A stretch of DNA of 64,000 bases from an uncultured Prevotellaceae bacterium (GTDB lineage: Bacteria; Bacteroidota; Bacteroidia; Bacteroidales; Bacteroidaceae): assembly GCA_900321425.1 (NCBI GenBank), contig ONWA01000012.1:1-64000 (forward strand), read 5' to 3'. Made by a program: the position numbers and the translations under genes. The notes below the pieces were generated by a model. That model did not search any database. It was given only the letters and a program-made list of their open reading frames with translations, and was not told the DNA's origin. Shown here piece after piece: positions 16,718 through 26,439 of the stretch; position 1 is the first letter of the stretch; every line of letters starts with the position of its first letter.

Positions 16718-19700
16718 ATGAATTTCAACCACATTTTGAAGTCATTGTTTGGCGACAAATCCACACGCGACATGAAGTTAATACAACCTCTTGTTGAGAA
16801 AGTAAAAGAAGTGTCGCCACAAGTAGAGAAACTCAGCAATGACGAACTGCGCGCCCGCAGCAAACAGATTCAGCAACAGGTACAAGATGCTGCCAAGGAG
16901 AAGAAAGCAAAAATTGCTGAACTGAAGGCCACTATTGAAGATACACCTATCGATGAACGAGAGGAGATCTTCAATCAGATAGACAAATTAGACAAAGAAG
17001 CACTTGAAATATACGAAGAGGCGCTCAATGAGGTCATGGCAGAGGTATTTGCCATTGTCAAGGAGACTGCCCGTCGCTTTGCCCAAAACGAGGAAACCAT
17101 CGTTACAGCAACAGATTTCGACCGAGAGTTGGCGGCCGATCCCAAGAAAGACTTTATCACCATCGACGGCGATAAGGCTATCTATCATAATCACTGGACT
17201 GCCGGCGGTAATGATCTGAAATGGGAAATGGTACACTACGACGTACAGCTTTTCGGTGGTACCGTGCTCCACCAGGGAAAGATTGCTGAGATGGCCACTG
17301 GTGAAGGTAAGACACTCGTTGCTACCCTCCCTGTTTTCCTGAATGCACTTACAGGAAATGGTGTTCACGTGGTTACCGTGAACGACTATCTGGCCAAGCG
17401 TGACTCGGAATGGATGGGTCCGCTCTATATGTTCCACGGACTTTCCGTAGACTGTATCGACAAGCACCAGCCTAACTCCGAAGAGCGTCGCCGTGCTTAT
17501 CAAGCTGATATCACCTTCGGTACAAACAATGAGTTCGGTTTCGACTATCTACGTGACAATATGGCAGTATCGCCACAAGATCTGGTGCAGCGTGCCCATA
17601 ACTACGCTATTGTCGATGAGGTCGACTCTGTATTGATTGACGATGCACGAACACCGTTGATTATCTCTGGTCCTGTGCCCAAAGGCGACGATCAGATGTT
17701 TGAGGAATACCAGCCATTGGTAGAAAAGCTGGTCGGCGTACAGCGACAGCTTGCCACCCAATATCTGGCTGATGCCAAGCAGAAGATTGCCGAAGGAACC
17801 AAACTGATGGAGGCAGGCAACAAAAAAGAAGGTCAGGAAATGCTGGATGCAGGTTTCCTGTCACTTTACCGCTCTCACAAATCACTGCCTAAGAATAAGC
17901 CTTTGATTAAATTCTTATCAGAAGAAGGTATCAAAGCCGGTATGCTGAAGACAGAAGAAATCTACATGGAGAACAACAACCGTCGTATGCCAGAATGTGT
18001 TGAGCCTCTCTATTTTGTTGTCGATGAGAAACTGAACTCCTGCGATTTGACCGACAAGGGAACCGCTTGGTTGGCCAAGCAGGTAAACGACGCAGAGCTA
18101 TTCGTCTTACCCGACATCACCAGTCAGTTGTCTGCACTGGAAAACGAGACTGGTCTCACCGATCAGGAAAAGGTAGACAAGAAAGATGAATTATTGAACC
18201 ACTACGCCGTCCAGAGCGAGCGTGTACATACCCTCCAACAGTTGCTGAAGGCCTACTGTATGTTTAATAAGGACGACGAATATGTGGTTATCGACGGAGA
18301 AGTGAAGATTGTGGATGAGCAGACGGGGCGTATCATGGAAGGTCGTCGTTGGAGCGACGGACTGCACCAGGCTGTAGAGGCTAAAGAGCACGTCAAGGTA
18401 GAAGCTGCCACACAGACTTTTGCCACCATCACCCTCCAGAACTATTTCCGTATGTACCATAAGTTAGCTGGTATGACTGGTACTGCTTCCACTGAGGCTG
18501 GTGAGTTCTGGGATATCTATAAGTTGGATGTGGTAGAAATCCCAACCAACCGTCCTGTTATACGTAACGACCAAAATGACCGTGTTTACAAGACTGCCCG
18601 TGAGAAGTACAATGCCGTCATCGACGAAATCGTGAAGATGCGGGAGAGCGGACGTCCTACCTTGGTGGGTACCACCTCTGTGGAGATATCCGAATTGCTT
18701 TCCAAGATGTTGAATATGCGTAAGATTCCACATCAGGTACTGAACGCTAAACTCCATCAGAAGGAAGCAGATATTGTAGCCTTAGCAGGTCAGTCTACTA
18801 ACGGACTGGGAGCTGTGACCATCGCTACCAACATGGCGGGTCGTGGTACCGATATCAAGCTGTCCCCAGAAGTAAAGGCTGCCGGCGGTTTGGCTATCAT
18901 CGGTACAGAGCGCCATGAGAGTCGTCGAGTAGACCGTCAGTTACGTGGTCGTGCCGGTCGACAGGGAGACCCAGGATCATCAGTATTCTATGTATCACTC
19001 GAAGACAAACTGATGCGTCTGTTCGCTTCAGAGCGTATCGCTTCTGTCATGGACCGTCTTGGTTTCAAAGAAGGTGAGATGATTGAGGCTCCCATGATCA
19101 ATAAGAGTATCGAACGAGCCCAGAAGAAGGTTGAGGAGAACAACTTTGGTATCCGTAAACGACTCATCGAATATGACGACGTCATGAACAAACAGCGTAC
19201 GGTGATATATGAGAAGCGTCGCCATGCCTTGATGGGTGAACGTATTGGAATGGATATCTCCAATATCATCTGGGATAGAGTTGTCAACATCATGGAGAAT
19301 AATGACTACGAAGGATGCAAAGAAGAATTCTTGCACATCCTCTCCATGGAAGTTCCTTTCACCAGTGAGCAGTTTGTGAATGACAACAGAGAACAACTGG
19401 AAGAAACCGCTTTCCAGGCTGCCATCCAGCACTTCAACCGTCGTATGGAGCGCATTCAGACGGTGGCTCAGCCCATTATCCAACAAGTATATGAGAACCA
19501 AGGTGCCCTGTACGAGCGAATCCTGGTACCTATCACAGACGGACGTAAGGTTTATAACATCGCTTGCAACCTGAAAGAGGCTTATGACAGTGAGTCGAAA
19601 ATGGTTGTCAAGGAATTCGAGAAACAGATACTGCTCCATATCATCGACGATGCATGGAAAGAGAATCTTCGCAAGCTCGACGAACTGAAACACTCCGTAC

Positions 19701-20080
19701 AGAATGCTTCGTACGAGCAGAAAGATCCATTGCTGATTTTTAAACTGGAGAGTGCCAAGGTATGGGATGACATGATCAACGATATGTATAACCGTATCAC
19801 CTCTATCCTCACACGTGCTGCTATACCGGAGATGCAACAAGGAGTACGTGAGGCTGCCCCCGAACAGCATACACAGCGCCAGCAGTATACTGAGAGCAAG
19901 CAAAACTTGTCAGAGGAGCAGATGAGAGATCCTAATCAGGCAGCTGCAGCAGCACATGATACCCGTGCACAACAGCCTCATTCACCAATTATCAAGGACA
20001 AGTTACCTGGTCGAAACGACCCTTGTCCTTGCGGATCGGGTAAGAAGTTCAAGAACTGTCACGGTAAAGGACTCGTATAA
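16718..20080 (+). CDS. secA: Protein translocase ATPase SecA
   Basis: Protein of 1120 residues, longer than the ~900 of E. coli SecA as usual in Bacteroidota. It has Walker A ([15 protein letters not shown]), the DEAD-type Walker B ([19 protein letters not shown]), the arginine-finger helicase motif ([16 protein letters not shown]) and the C-terminal zinc-binding tail [14 protein letters not shown] that contacts SecB or phospholipid. Two extra segments, near residues 40-100 and in the preprotein-crosslinking region (~330-400), account for part of the extra length. It drives export of unfolded proteins through SecYEG. An ABC ATPase gene follows 22 nt later and may be co-transcribed. Confidence 0.98.
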   Translation: MNFNHILKSLFGDKSTRDMKLIQPLVEKVKEVSPQVEKLSNDELRARSKQIQQQVQDAAKEKKAKIAELKATIEDTPIDEREEIFNQIDKLDKEALEIYEEALNEVMAEVFAIVKETARRFAQNEETIVTATDFDRELAADPKKDFITIDGDKAIYHNHWTAGGNDLKWEMVHYDVQLFGGTVLHQGKIAEMATGEGKTLVATLPVFLNALTGNGVHVVTVNDYLAKRDSEWMGPLYMFHGLSVDCIDKHQPNSEERRRAYQADITFGTNNEFGFDYLRDNMAVSPQDLVQRAHNYAIVDEVDSVLIDDARTPLIISGPVPKGDDQMFEEYQPLVEKLVGVQRQLATQYLADAKQKIAEGTKLMEAGNKKEGQEMLDAGFLSLYRSHKSLPKNKPLIKFLSEEGIKAGMLKTEEIYMENNNRRMPECVEPLYFVVDEKLNSCDLTDKGTAWLAKQVNDAELFVLPDITSQLSALENETGLTDQEKVDKKDELLNHYAVQSERVHTLQQLLKAYCMFNKDDEYVVIDGEVKIVDEQTGRIMEGRRWSDGLHQAVEAKEHVKVEAATQTFATITLQNYFRMYHKLAGMTGTASTEAGEFWDIYKLDVVEIPTNRPVIRNDQNDRVYKTAREKYNAVIDEIVKMRESGRPTLVGTTSVEISELLSKMLNMRKIPHQVLNAKLHQKEADIVALAGQSTNGLGAVTIATNMAGRGTDIKLSPEVKAAGGLAIIGTERHESRRVDRQLRGRAGRQGDPGSSVFYVSLEDKLMRLFASERIASVMDRLGFKEGEMIEAPMINKSIERAQKKVEENNFGIRKRLIEYDDVMNKQRTVIYEKRRHALMGERIGMDISNIIWDRVVNIMENNDYEGCKEEFLHILSMEVPFTSEQFVNDNREQLEETAFQAAIQHFNRRMERIQTVAQPIIQQVYENQGALYERILVPITDGRKVYNIACNLKEAYDSESKMVVKEFEKQILLHIIDDAWKENLRKLDELKHSVQNASYEQKDPLLIFKLESAKVWDDMINDMYNRITSILTRAAIPEMQQGVREAAPEQHTQRQQYTESKQNLSEEQMRDPNQAAAAAHDTRAQQPHSPIIKDKLPGRNDPCPCGSGKKFKNCHGKGLV

Positions 20081-20102
20081 CACCATTTAAAAATTGAACG
20101 GT

Positions 20103-20819
20103 ATGATTACCATCAAGAATCTTAAAAAACAATTTGGTCAGACCATCGCATGCGATATTCAGGAGTTCTCCATTCATCAGGGCGATCTCTTGGGACTGGT
20201 GGGAAATAACGGAGCAGGTAAGACAACACTCTTTCGTATGATCCTTGACCTATTAAAACCCGATGACGGTGAGGTCATCCTCACTTTCGACGGCCATTCC
20301 ATTCATCCTGCAAACAGCGAAGACTGGAAAAAGTTTACGGGTTGCTATGTCGATGAAGGATTTTTGATTGATTTCCTCACCCCTGAAGAATATTTCACGT
20401 TCCTTGGCAAAATCACGAATATGAATCAGGAGGCTGTCAACAACCGCCTGAGCGACTTCGAGCGATTTGCCAATGGTGAGATATTTGGTCAGAAGAAACT
20501 AATCCGTAATCTCTCTGCAGGAAACAAGCAAAAGGTGGGTATCATTGCAGCTCTCTTTAACAAACCCCAATTGGTGATTCTGGACGAACCGTTCAATTTC
20601 TTGGATCCTTCAAGTCAGAATCTGCTCAAGCACCTGTTAAAAGACTATAGCGAGAATACGGGAGCAACCATCCTCATTAGTAGTCACAATCTACAGCATA
20701 CGGTTGATATCTCAACCAGAATTGCTCTGCTGGAGAAAGGACATATCATTCGCGACATTGACAATACCAATGGCGCTGCCACTCAAGAATTGAATGACTA
20801 CTTCGAAACGGGAGCATAA
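20103..20819 (+). CDS. ABC transporter ATP-binding protein
   Basis: Protein of 238 residues from the ATG of MITIKNLKKQFG; an in-frame TTG 9 nt upstream is a weaker start. It has Walker A (GLVGNNGAGKTTLFR), the signature LSAGNKQKVGIIAALF, Walker B (PQLVILDEPFNFLDP) and the switch His in ILISSHNLQH. The signature has SAGN rather than SGGQ, as often in exporter-type ATPases of the multidrug/Na+ export (CcmA/NatA) class. No permease gene is adjacent, so the partner and substrate are unknown. It ends at a strong terminator. Confidence 0.9.
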   Translation: MITIKNLKKQFGQTIACDIQEFSIHQGDLLGLVGNNGAGKTTLFRMILDLLKPDDGEVILTFDGHSIHPANSEDWKKFTGCYVDEGFLIDFLTPEEYFTFLGKITNMNQEAVNNRLSDFERFANGEIFGQKKLIRNLSAGNKQKVGIIAALFNKPQLVILDEPFNFLDPSSQNLLKHLLKDYSENTGATILISSHNLQHTVDISTRIALLEKGHIIRDIDNTNGAATQELNDYFETGA

Positions 20820-20845
20820 TATTAATATAATAAGGTGTATTCACA

Positions 20846-20883
20846 AGAGATGTGGTAGAAATATCTACACATCTCTTTTTTTG
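20846..20883 (+). terminator. Rho-independent terminator after the ABC ATPase gene
   Basis: Arms 20846-20859 and 20864-20876 pair, with a 4-nt loop, followed by a T-rich run to 20883. Confidence 0.85.
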
Positions 20884-20941
20884 TTCATTCAGGAAATATG
20901 TTTGCGAGCACACAGAAAGACTTAAACTCTGTCATTTTTCC

Positions 20942-20955
20942 TTGATTTAAATCAA
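20942..20955. promoter_or_regulatory. Candidate FNR/CRP-family operator upstream of gdhA
   Basis: TTGATTTAAATCAA is a perfect 14-bp palindrome identical to the classical FNR half-site pattern TTGAT-N4-ATCAA. It lies about 47 bp upstream of the -33 element of gdhA (near -90 from the predicted transcription start). Confidence 0.5.
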
Positions 20956-21001
20956 AAATGTGTCAAAAAGAAACTTTTCCCGTTATTTTTTTGATAATTT
21001 G

Positions 21002-21032
21002 TTTGGTATTTCGAGATTTTGATGTAATTTTG
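21002..21032 (+). promoter_or_regulatory. Bacteroidota-type promoter of gdhA
   Basis: TTTG at 21002-21005 and TAATTTTG at 21025-21032 with 19 nt between; start codon 50 nt downstream. Confidence 0.8.
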
Positions 21033-21082
21033 CAAACAGAAAAATTTTAATATTAACAAACCATTTCTAAAGTAAAAAGATT

Positions 21083-22420
21083 ATGAATGCAGCAAAAGTT
21101 GTTGAGGATTTGAAATTGAGATTTCCCAATGAGCCTGAATACATTCAGGCAGTTAGTCAGGTACTTCCTACCATTGAGGAAGAGTACAACAAACACCCAG
21201 AGTTTGAGAAGGCAAATCTGATTGAGCGTCTTTGTATCCCCGATCGTGTCATTGAGTTCCGTGTTACATGGACTGACGACAAGGGTAATGTTCAGACCAA
21301 CATGGGTTATCGTATCCAACACAACAATGCTATTGGTCCGTACAAAGGTGGTATCCGTTATCACAAGAGTGTGAACCTCGGTATTCTGAAGTTCCTCGCT
21401 TTTGAGCAGACGTTCAAGAACTCTCTGACCACACTTCCTATGGGTGGTGCTAAGGGTGGTTCCGACTTCTCTCCACGCGGTAAGAGCGATGCAGAGGTGA
21501 TGCGTTTCTGCCAGGCATTCATGAACGAGTTGTACCGCCACATTGGTCCTGACGAGGACGTTCCTGCTGGTGACATCGGTGTTGGTGGCCGTGAGGTGGG
21601 CTATCTGTTCGGACAGTATAAGAAACTGACTCACCAGTTCCAGGGTGTGCTGACTGGTAAAGGTATCCCCTTCGGTGGTTCACTGATTCGTCCTGAGGCA
21701 ACAGGTTACGGTTGTGTTTACTTCCTGAACTCTATGTTGCAGACTCGTAATATCGACATCAAGGGTAAGAAAGTGCTGATTTCAGGATCAGGTAACGTTG
21801 CCCAGTATGCTACTGAGAAGTGCATCCAGTTGGGTGCTATCCCCATGACCCTCTCTGACTCTGACGGTTATATCTATGACCCAGACGGAATTGATATGGA
21901 GAAACTGGCTTACGTGAAAGAGTTGAAGAACGTTGAGCGTGGACGTATCAAGGAGTATGCTGAGGAATATCCTAACGCCAAATATGTAGCTGGTGAGCGT
22001 CCTTGGCACGAGAAAGCTGATATTGCTCTGCCTTGCGCTACCCAGAACGAGATTAACGGCGAGCAGGCTCAGGCCCTGATTGACAATGGTGTGATTGCCG
22101 TTGCTGAGGGTGCCAATATGCCTTCACTGCCTGAGGCTATCAAGATTTTCCAGGATGCGAAGATTCTCTATGCTCCAGGTAAGGCTTCTAACGCTGGTGG
22201 TGTATCCGTATCAGGTCTTGAGATGTCACAGAACTCTGAGCGTCTGTCTTGGACAGCCAAGGAGGTTGACGACTATCTGAAGCGCATCATGAACGATATT
22301 CACGAGAACTGCGTGAAGTACGGTACACAGGCTGATGGCTATATCAACTATGTGAAGGGTGCCAATGTTGCCGGATTCATGAAGGTAGCCAGCGCCATGA
22401 TGAGCCAAGGTATTGTATAA
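21083..22420 (+). CDS. gdhA: NADP-dependent glutamate dehydrogenase
   Basis: Protein of 445 residues, the length of hexameric small-subunit GDH. It has the family core GPYKGGIRYHKSVNLGILKFLAFEQ with substrate-binding Lys, catalytic region TLPMGGAKGGSDFSPRGKS, and in the nucleotide domain LISGSGNVAQYATEKCIQLGA, a GSGNVA dinucleotide loop typical of NADP-specific enzymes of this subfamily. It interconverts 2-oxoglutarate plus ammonia and glutamate and is a main ammonia-assimilation route in Prevotella. It is a single-gene unit with a clear promoter, an FNR-like palindrome upstream and a terminator after it, consistent with individual control. Confidence 0.97.
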   Translation: MNAAKVVEDLKLRFPNEPEYIQAVSQVLPTIEEEYNKHPEFEKANLIERLCIPDRVIEFRVTWTDDKGNVQTNMGYRIQHNNAIGPYKGGIRYHKSVNLGILKFLAFEQTFKNSLTTLPMGGAKGGSDFSPRGKSDAEVMRFCQAFMNELYRHIGPDEDVPAGDIGVGGREVGYLFGQYKKLTHQFQGVLTGKGIPFGGSLIRPEATGYGCVYFLNSMLQTRNIDIKGKKVLISGSGNVAQYATEKCIQLGAIPMTLSDSDGYIYDPDGIDMEKLAYVKELKNVERGRIKEYAEEYPNAKYVAGERPWHEKADIALPCATQNEINGEQAQALIDNGVIAVAEGANMPSLPEAIKIFQDAKILYAPGKASNAGGVSVSGLEMSQNSERLSWTAKEVDDYLKRIMNDIHENCVKYGTQADGYINYVKGANVAGFMKVASAMMSQGIV

Positions 22421-22447
22421 GCACAAGATTTTTCTAGACTAACTTTT

Positions 22448-22483
22448 ACAGGGGTGTATCCTTATTGATACATCCCTGTTTTT
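22448..22483 (+). terminator. Rho-independent terminator after gdhA
   Basis: Perfect or near-perfect 13-bp stem (22448-22460 with 22467-22479), 6-nt loop, T-run 22479-22483. Confidence 0.88.
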
Positions 22484-22507
22484 CAGTGAAACAAAATTAT
22501 TTTAGTT

Positions 22508-23155
22508 ATGAAAATAGGAATTATTGTTGCAATGGATAAGGAGCTCCGACAGCTCCAGTCGCTTTTTACTGACGGAAATGTGATGGTACAAAAGTGTGGC
22601 ATCGGAAAAGTGAATGCAGCACTGGGCGCTCAACGGATGATCAACGAGTTTCATCCAGACATTATTATCTCCAGCGGTTGTGCTGGTGGAAATGGTGATG
22701 ACATCCAGATACAGGATGTGGTAGTTAGTGCCCAACTGACCTACCATGATGTGTATTGTGGAAAAGCCATTGATGACACGACTATATATGGACAAGTACA
22801 AGGCTTGCCAGCACGTTATGAGACCTCTCCTGAGTTATTAGCGAAAGCTACCACCCTCGACTGTGGTGTAAAGATACATCCAGGACTGATTGTCACAGGC
22901 GACTGGTTTGTGGACTCCAAAGAGAAAATGCGCGAGATTATTGCCCATTTCCCAGAGGCAAAGGCAGTAGACATGGAATCGTGCGCTATCGCACAAACCT
23001 GTTATCTCAATCATACGCCTTTCATCTCATTCCGTGTTGTGAGTGATATTCCCCTTCGCGACACAGACGCGTCCCAATATCATCATTTCTGGGATAGCAT
23101 AGCAGAACATTCGTTCCAAACGACCAAGCACTTTGTCGACAGCTTATTGAAATAA
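22508..23155 (+). CDS. mtnN: 5'-methylthioadenosine/S-adenosylhomocysteine nucleosidase
   Basis: Protein of 215 residues, slightly shorter than the ~230 of the family. Start MKIGIIVAMDKELRQLQSL matches the conserved IGIIGAMxxE motif with the catalytic Glu; ISSGCAGG is the ribose/purine loop, VTGDWFVDS the purine contact, AVDMESCAIAQTCY carries the conserved MES glutamate, and FRVVSDIPLRD holds the catalytic Asp. It cleaves adenine from MTA and SAH, recycling by-products of SAM use; the SAM-dependent corrin methyltransferases in this window also release SAH. Single-gene unit ended by a strong terminator. Confidence 0.93.
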   Translation: MKIGIIVAMDKELRQLQSLFTDGNVMVQKCGIGKVNAALGAQRMINEFHPDIIISSGCAGGNGDDIQIQDVVVSAQLTYHDVYCGKAIDDTTIYGQVQGLPARYETSPELLAKATTLDCGVKIHPGLIVTGDWFVDSKEKMREIIAHFPEAKAVDMESCAIAQTCYLNHTPFISFRVVSDIPLRDTDASQYHHFWDSIAEHSFQTTKHFVDSLLK

Positions 23156-23157
23156 AC

Positions 23158-23190
23158 AAAAGAAGCCTCCTTTCAAGGGAGGCTTCTTTG
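23158..23190. terminator. Terminator between convergent mtnN and dapA
   Basis: Stem of 12 bp (23158-23169 with 23176-23187) with a 6-nt loop; A-run on one side and T-run on the other, so it can serve both convergent genes. Confidence 0.88.
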
Positions 23191-23208
23191 ATAGCTATAA
23201 TAAGATCA

Positions 23209-24096
23209 CTAAATTTTTAACTCCTTCATAATCTCCGACATTTTCTGTAAGGTAGAGATTCGGGTGGGAACAAGCGGCAGACGGAGTACATTTTGAATGA
23301 ATCCCATCTCGCACAGCATCGCTTTCACACCAGCGGGATTACCATCTACAAAAAGCAGACTGAACAGCTCAGTAAACTTATGATGGATCTTACGTGCCGG
23401 CTCGTACTCACCTTTCATCTGCAGTCTAATCATCTTTGAGAACTCCTTTGGAAGAGCATTACCGATGACACTGATAACACCAACAGCTCCACAACTGATC
23501 ATCGGGAATGTCAGGGCATCGTCGCCACTCAGCACGTCGAAATCCTTGGGTTTGTTCTTGATGATTTCGTCTACTTGTTCCAATTTACCACTCGCTTCCT
23601 TGATGGCCACAATATTCTTACAGTCACGGGCAAGACGAACAGTCGTCTCTGCTGCGAGATTGATTCCTGTACGACCAGGAACATTATACAGCACCACAGG
23701 CAGTTTCGTTGCCGAAGCAATAGCCTTGAAGTGCTGATAGAGTCCCTCTTGAGAAGGTTTGTTATAATACGGGCAAACGCTCAGGATTCCATCGACTCCT
23801 TTGAAATCACCCGTTTTCAACTCTTCCACGATAGCAGCCGTATTATTGCCACCACATCCCATTAAGATAGGTACACGTTCATGAACCAAGTCGACGATAA
23901 AATTCTTGATATTAGACTTTTCTTCCGCTGTCAGACAAGGAGTCTCACCCGTTGTTGCAAGGATGCACAAAAAATCAGCGCCATTGTCCAACTGATACTC
24001 AACCAGTCTTTTCAGCGAATGATAGTCTACAGAGCCGTCTTCCTGAAATGGGGTAACCAAGGCAATGCCCAGTCCCTTGAATATATTATGTACCAT
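23209..24096 (-). CDS. dapA: 4-hydroxy-tetrahydrodipicolinate synthase
   Basis: Protein of 295 residues, the usual DapA length. It has GLGIALVTPFQEDGSVD, the pyruvate-pocket ATTGETPCLT, the catalytic-triad Tyr in VVLYNVPGRTGINL and the Schiff-base Lys in NIVAIKEASGKLEQ. The Asn/Arg pattern near the active site is that of DapA rather than of N-acetylneuraminate lyase. It condenses pyruvate with aspartate semialdehyde, the first committed step to lysine and meso-diaminopimelate for peptidoglycan. It is alone in its unit, with a minus-strand -7 box 28 nt upstream. Confidence 0.95.
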   Translation of the reverse strand: MVHNIFKGLGIALVTPFQEDGSVDYHSLKRLVEYQLDNGADFLCILATTGETPCLTAEEKSNIKNFIVDLVHERVPILMGCGGNNTAAIVEELKTGDFKGVDGILSVCPYYNKPSQEGLYQHFKAIASATKLPVVLYNVPGRTGINLAAETTVRLARDCKNIVAIKEASGKLEQVDEIIKNKPKDFDVLSGDDALTFPMISCGAVGVISVIGNALPKEFSKMIRLQMKGEYEPARKIHHKFTELFSLLFVDGNPAGVKAMLCEMGFIQNVLRLPLVPTRISTLQKMSEIMKELKI

Positions 24097-24124
24097 CTTG
24101 ATATAGGATATTCGTTTTCGGATG

Positions 24125-24132
24125 CAAATTTA
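24125..24132 (-). promoter_or_regulatory. -7 box of dapA
   Basis: Minus-strand TAAATTTG, 28 nt before the start codon. Confidence 0.5.
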
Positions 24133-24186
24133 CACAATTTATTCCGAATTCGTAACAGATTGAGAGGATTTTTTGGATTTCACCTA

Positions 24187-25140
24187 TTATTGTCCTTTAA
24201 AAAGCTCTTTGATTCCACCGATACTACCCATGAGATTCGTTGCCTCATAAGGCAGATAAACGGTCTTAGTCTTATCACCCTGAGCCAGTTCCTCCAACAT
24301 CTGGATATATTTCTGCGCAAGCAGATAATTGGCAGGATTGGTAGACTTACCTACAGCCTCTGTAATCTTCTCAATAGCGATGGCCTCGGCTTCTGCTTTA
24401 CGGATACGTGCCTGAGCCTCACCCTCTGCATGCAGGATAGCCTGTTGCTTGGCAGCCTCAGCACGGTTGATCATCGCCGTCTTCTCACCTTCAGATGCCA
24501 GAATCTCAGCTGCTTTCTCACCTTCTGACGTCAGGATCTGAGCACGCTTATTACGTTCTGCCTGCATCTGCTTCTCCATGGCGTTGAGCACCGTCACAGG
24601 AGGAGTGATATCCTGCAGCTCTACGCGATTCACCTTCACGCCCCATTTATCCGTAGCATCGTCGAGTACGGCACGCAGTTTTGTGTTAATGGTATCACGC
24701 GATGTCAAGGTCTCATCCAGTTCCAACTCACCGATAATATTACGCAAAGTCGTCTGTGTCAACTTCTCGATAGCATTCGGCAAGTTATTGATTTCATAGG
24801 TAGCCTTGAAAGGATCCACAATCTGGAAATACAACAGAGCATTGATCTCTGTCTGCACATTATCCTTGGTAATCACGTTCTGCTTGGGGAAGTCATACAC
24901 TTGTTCACGCAAGTCAATACTGCTGGAGTACATATAGCGCCCACGGTTGAGCACCACGATCTCCTTAGCACGGTCGATGAATGGGATAATCAGATTAATA
25001 CCCGGCTTCAGCGTAGCATAATAACGTCCTAAGCGTTCGATAATTTTCGTCTCCGACTGAGGGATAATGACCAGTGCCATCTTGGCAAAGATGATTGCAC
25101 ATATTACGATGGCAATCAACACATAACTCATAATGTCCAT
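24187..25140 (-). CDS. SPFH/band-7 membrane protein (QmcA-like, stomatin family)
   Basis: Protein of 317 residues: one N-terminal membrane segment (VLIAIVICAIIFAKMALVII), an SPFH domain (IIPQSETKIIERLGRY, NVITKDNVQTEINALLYFQIVDP, AIEKLTQTTLRNIIGELELDE) and a long Ala/Glu-rich coiled coil (residues ~190-270). This is the slipin/QmcA group, which forms membrane scaffolds and often associates with FtsH-type proteases. It is translated after the NfeD gene (33-nt gap), and SPFH-NfeD pairs are a widespread module. Exact role unknown. Confidence 0.9.
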   Translation of the reverse strand: MDIMSYVLIAIVICAIIFAKMALVIIPQSETKIIERLGRYYATLKPGINLIIPFIDRAKEIVVLNRGRYMYSSSIDLREQVYDFPKQNVITKDNVQTEINALLYFQIVDPFKATYEINNLPNAIEKLTQTTLRNIIGELELDETLTSRDTINTKLRAVLDDATDKWGVKVNRVELQDITPPVTVLNAMEKQMQAERNKRAQILTSEGEKAAEILASEGEKTAMINRAEAAKQQAILHAEGEAQARIRKAEAEAIAIEKITEAVGKSTNPANYLLAQKYIQMLEELAQGDKTKTVYLPYEATNLMGSIGGIKELFKGQ

Positions 25141-25173
25141 AATTCACTATTTTTAAAGATTCAACAATAATAC

Positions 25174-25623
25174 TTATACGATTTCAACCGTGATAATGAT
25201 ACTTTCACGTCCTACGACCTTCACCTTTGTACCTGTAGGAATATCCTTTCCTGCCTGAGTAACGGCCTTCCATACATCACCATCGATAGCTACCCAACCG
25301 AAGCCATCAGCCTCAACCGTCTCAGTAACCTTTCCTGTTCGTCCGATCAAGGCATCGGCATTACTCACCCGATTATCTTCATTCTTGTGTAAGTAACGCA
25401 GAGCAACGGGTCGTACAAAGAATATGCTGAGGATAGAGAACAGAGCGAATAACGCCAACTGCCAGTAGATGCTCATGCCTACAGCAGCTGCTACCGCGCC
25501 AAAAACAGCTCCGATGGAGAAACAGATAATGAAGAAGTCGCCTGACGACAACTCTAAAATCAGACACACGATGGATACCACCGCCCATACTTGCCACATG
25601 TTGGCTGCTAAATACTCAATCAT
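25174..25623 (-). CDS. NfeD-family membrane protein
   Basis: Protein of 149 residues with about three membrane segments (residues ~8-75) followed by a small OB-fold domain (IGRTGKVTETVEADGFGWVAIDGDVWKAV, KVKVVGRESIIITVE) typical of short NfeD1b proteins. NfeD partners SPFH proteins; the SPFH gene follows immediately, supporting the pairing. The short form lacks the ClpP-like protease domain of long NfeD. Function is membrane organisation or quality control by family inference. Confidence 0.88.
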   Translation of the reverse strand: MIEYLAANMWQVWAVVSIVCLILELSSGDFFIICFSIGAVFGAVAAAVGMSIYWQLALFALFSILSIFFVRPVALRYLHKNEDNRVSNADALIGRTGKVTETVEADGFGWVAIDGDVWKAVTQAGKDIPTGTKVKVVGRESIIITVEIV

Positions 25624-25659
25624 AAGCTTTATCTATTTAAATGATCATATCAATTCGTC

Positions 25660-26325
25660 TTAGATGGATAGGATGAATTCGTCCCAGTCCTTTGAGGAGC
25701 CTTTCTTACCGAACACCTTCGAGTACAACCTACTGCGTGTCGATGCCACGCTCTCCTTGGAGTGGGCTGTCAAGATGGCGATATCCTTGGGTTGAACACG
25801 TACTTTGATGAGCAGACTCACACGATAGTCCTGACTCGACAGGTTATAGAGCTCGTAGAGTTTCTCCGTAAACCCTGAATAGACTCTGTTCACCAGGTCC
25901 GACAAGGCCTGCCAGTCTGTCTCGTCCATCATTCTCCCTTCGTTCAGACTATTCTGCATCCGCAGATACACATCCGATCCGAAGATAACGGTCTCCGCCT
26001 GTTCACGCTTCTCACTCTCAATCATCGCCACCTTATTTGTATAGTCAAGGTGGGCTTTCTTCTCTTCGAGTTCCAGCTTGAGCATCGAGTTCTCGTCGCC
26101 GATTTTCTGCAACAGGTTCTCCAGTTCCAGGATTCTCTCCTTATTATATGCTATACGCTGACTGCTACTGGCTTCCTGTTCCTCCTTCATCCGTCTGATT
26201 TTCTCCAGTCGGTCTTGGAGCGACAGGATCTTCCGACGACTATTCTGTACCGTCACGATAAACAGTGTGATGTATGTGACAGCACAGATAACCAACAGGA
26301 ATAATTCTCTTTCAGTAAAAATCAT
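25660..26325 (-). CDS. Membrane-anchored coiled-coil regulator with C-terminal HTH-like region
   Basis: Protein of 221 residues. One membrane segment (residues ~7-24), a coiled coil (~30-105, rich in Glu/Lys/Arg), and a C-terminal region beginning VYLRMQNSLNEGRMMDETDWQALSDLVNRVYSGFTEKL and ending YRVSLLIKVRVQPKDIAILTAHSKESVASTRSRLYSKVFGK. That end matches Bacteroidales regulators in which a membrane segment and a helix-turn-helix-like part follow periplasmic TPR repeats. Here no TPR region precedes the membrane segment, so it is a short form. DNA binding is inferred. Two direct repeats upstream could be its operator. Confidence 0.6.
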   Translation of the reverse strand: MIFTERELFLLVICAVTYITLFIVTVQNSRRKILSLQDRLEKIRRMKEEQEASSSQRIAYNKERILELENLLQKIGDENSMLKLELEEKKAHLDYTNKVAMIESEKREQAETVIFGSDVYLRMQNSLNEGRMMDETDWQALSDLVNRVYSGFTEKLYELYNLSSQDYRVSLLIKVRVQPKDIAILTAHSKESVASTRSRLYSKVFGKKGSSKDWDEFILSI

Positions 26326-26347
26326 CGTTCAACTACTTTTGGTGATG

Positions 26348-26355
26348 CAAATATA
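26348..26355 (-). promoter_or_regulatory. -7 box of the membrane regulator gene
   Basis: Minus-strand TATATTTG, 22 nt before the start codon. Confidence 0.5.
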
Positions 26356-26394
26356 AGACAAAAAAGTGAACTATCCAAGAAAAAAGGTTCTCAA

Positions 26395-26435
26395 TAGTTC
26401 GCAAATATCCTGTTAGTTCGCAAAAGTTTGCAAAC
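26395..26435. repeat. Direct repeat and palindrome upstream of the regulator gene
   Basis: TAGTTCGCAAA occurs at 26395-26405 and again at 26414-26424, starts 19 bp apart, followed by the palindrome GTTTGCAAAC at 26426-26435. All lie 70-110 nt upstream of the regulator start codon. Confidence 0.5.
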
Positions 26436-26439
26436 GGCT

